Below are positions 5,576 through 6,685 of a DNA stretch of 6,685 nt, one piece after another. Every line of letters begins with the position of its first letter. The stretch's first letter is position 1. The DNA lies in assembly GCA_046566095.1 (NCBI GenBank), contig JBKHXI010000131.1, forward strand, positions 1 through 6,685, written 5' to 3'. Source of the DNA: CAMPJU01 sp046566095. Lineage in GTDB: Bacteria; Pseudomonadota; Gammaproteobacteria; Xanthomonadales; Xanthomonadaceae. The notes under the pieces were generated by a model. The model did no database searches and had not been told where the DNA came from. It saw nothing but the letters and a program-made list of their open reading frames with translations. The position numbers and the translations under genes were made by a program.

Positions 5576-6685
5576 CTAGGCCTTCAGCACGCCCAGCTCG
5601 CGCCCGATCCGGATGAAGGCGTCGATCGCCCGGTCCAGGTGCGCGCGGGTGTGCGCGGCGCTCATCTGGGTGCGGATCCGGGCCTGGCCCTTGGGCACCA
5701 CCGGGAAGAAGAACCCGATCGCGTAGATGCCCTCCTCCAGCAGGCGCTGCGCGAACGTCTGCGCGAGCGGGGCGTCGTAGAGCATGACCGGACAGATCGG
5801 GTGCTCGCCGGGCTTGAGGTCGAAGCCGGCGGCGGTCATGCGCTCGCGGAAATAGCGGGTGTTCTCCGCCAGTCGCTGGCGCAGGTCCCCTGCGGCCGCC
5901 AGCATCTCGAACGCCTTCGTCCCCGCGGCCACCACGTGCGGCGGCAGCGAGTTGGAGAACAGGTAGGGGCGCGAGCGCTGCCGCAGCAGTTCGACCACCT
6001 CGGCGCGGGCGGTGGTGAACCCGCCCAGCGCCCCGCCCATCGCCTTGCCGAGCGTGCCGGTGACGATGTCGATCCGGTCGAGCACGCCCTTGACCTCGGC
6101 CGAACCGCGGCCGGTGGCGCCGATGAAGCCGGTCGCGTGGCACTCGTCGATGTGCACCAGCGCGTCGTATTCGCGGGCCAGGGCGACGATCTCGTCGAGC
6201 GGGGCGACGAAGCCGTCCATCGAGAACACGCCGTCGGTGGTGATCAGGATGGTGCGGGCGCCGTCCTCGCGCGCCTGCCGCAGCTGCCGTTCCAGCTCGC
6301 CCATGTCGCAGTTGGGGTAGCGGTAGCGGCGGGCCTTGCACAGGCGCACGCCGTCGATGATCGAGGCGTGGTTGAGCGCATCGGAGACGATCGCATCCTC
6401 CTCGCCCAGCAGCGGTTCGAACAGGCCGCCGTTGGCGTCGAAGCAGGCGGCGTAGAGGATCGCGTCCTGCTTGCCGAAGAAGCCGGCGATGGTGCGCTCG
6501 AGCTGCTTGTGCAGGTCCTGGGTGCCGCAGATGAAGCGCACCGAGGCCATGCCGAAGCCGTGGCTGTCCAGCGCCTGCTTGGCGACCGCGATGATGTCCG
6601 GATGGTCGGCCAGGCCCAGGTAGTTGTTGGCGCAGAAGTTCAGCACCGTGCGCCCGTCGGCCAGGGTGATCTCCGCGGCCTGGGG
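5576..6685 (-). CDS. kbl: 2-amino-3-ketobutyrate CoA ligase (glycine C-acetyltransferase), lacking N-terminus at right edge
   Basis: 369 residues are visible, ending in a TAG at 5578-5576; about 30 N-terminal residues of this roughly 398-residue family lie beyond the edge. The frame reads in as PQAAEITLADGRT and continues VLNFCANNYLGLA, as in E. coli Kbl; the GTG at 6646 is an internal Val, not the start. It is a PLP-dependent, fold-type I alpha-oxoamine synthase. With CoA it cleaves 2-amino-3-oxobutyrate, made from threonine by threonine dehydrogenase, into glycine and acetyl-CoA. Diagnostic segments are GFGMASVRFICGTQ, ILYAACFDANGGLFE, SDALNHASIIDG, TDGVFSMDG, HIDECHATGF with the cofactor-contacting Asp and His, TGTLGKAMGG whose Lys (codon 6046-6044) binds PLP, RSRPYLFSNSLPP, and PVVPKGQARIRTQMSAAHT. 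All key residues are present. Kbl is a cytoplasmic homodimer. tdh does not follow it downstream, where a convergent gene lies; it could be upstream outside the window. Confidence 0.97.
   Translation of the reverse strand, partial: PQAAEITLADGRTVLNFCANNYLGLADHPDIIAVAKQALDSHGFGMASVRFICGTQDLHKQLERTIAGFFGKQDAILYAACFDANGGLFEPLLGEEDAIVSDALNHASIIDGVRLCKARRYRYPNCDMGELERQLRQAREDGARTILITTDGVFSMDGFVAPLDEIVALAREYDALVHIDECHATGFIGATGRGSAEVKGVLDRIDIVTGTLGKAMGGALGGFTTARAEVVELLRQRSRPYLFSNSLPPHVVAAGTKAFEMLAAAGDLRQRLAENTRYFRERMTAAGFDLKPGEHPICPVMLYDAPLAQTFAQRLLEEGIYAIGFFFPVVPKGQARIRTQMSAAHTRAHLDRAIDAFIRIGRELGVLKA

Noticed and set aside
4188..5579. Plus-strand open frame of 463 codons overlapping the OmpA C-terminus and the secreted protein
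   Set aside because: Out of frame with both real genes; it reads through the terminator and has Arg/Gly/Ala-rich shadow composition.
5576..6646. kbl starting at the GTG at 6646
   Set aside because: The frame stays open and homologous (AAEITLADGRT) to the window edge, so the GTG is an internal valine codon.
1..6685. CRISPR array, tRNA or rRNA genes, insertion sequence, phage or toxin-antitoxin signals
   Set aside because: No regularly spaced repeats, tRNA-like cloverleaf, transposase or integrase protein, terminal inverted repeats or target duplications were seen on reading both strands.

Overview
The window is a GC-rich stretch of a gammaproteobacterial chromosome, most likely from the Xanthomonadaceae (Lysobacter/Luteimonas/Pseudoxanthomonas-like). 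The assignment rests on very strong third-position GC bias, an OmpA-type porin with a Pro/Ala and Asp/Cys-rich hinge, and protein-level resemblance of PrpD and Kbl to their proteobacterial relatives. It looks like ordinary core chromosome. I see no mobile element, CRISPR array, tRNA, rRNA or toxin-antitoxin pair.

Layout from left to right. (1) 1-310, minus: the N-terminal part of a short SleB-type cell-wall hydrolase, running off the left edge. (2) 311-706: a gene-less stretch of about 400 bp holding the ribosome binding site of that hydrolase, a perfect 14-bp palindrome and small hairpins. (3) 707-1738, minus: an exported seven-bladed beta-propeller related to virginiamycin B lyase (Vgb). 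(4) 1739-1839: a divergent promoter region with a 7-bp inverted repeat around an AT-rich core. (5) 1840-3279, plus: prpD, 2-methylcitrate dehydratase. (6) 3442-4551, plus: an OmpA-family outer-membrane protein with a consensus ribosome binding site and a very strong intrinsic terminator at 4597-4629. (7) 4783-5496, plus: an unrecognised exported Pro/Ala-rich protein with one compact conserved-looking C-terminal segment. (8) 5576-6685, minus: kbl, 2-amino-3-ketobutyrate CoA ligase, lacking only about 30 N-terminal residues beyond the right edge. Genes 7 and 8 converge over a hairpin-rich 79-bp gap.

The genes look like separate transcription units rather than one pathway. Four of the six (hydrolase, propeller, OmpA, Pro/Ala-rich protein) carry export signals and act outside the cytoplasm. 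PrpD and Kbl are cytoplasmic metabolic enzymes, linked only loosely: threonine can be broken down through Kbl to glycine and acetyl-CoA, or through 2-oxobutyrate and propionyl-CoA into the methylcitrate cycle that contains PrpD. I found no convincing new multi-gene system. The items most worth a second look are the unrecognised secreted protein at 4783-5496, the isolated prpD, and the regulatory-looking repeats at 603-616, 1789-1812 and 5525-5573.
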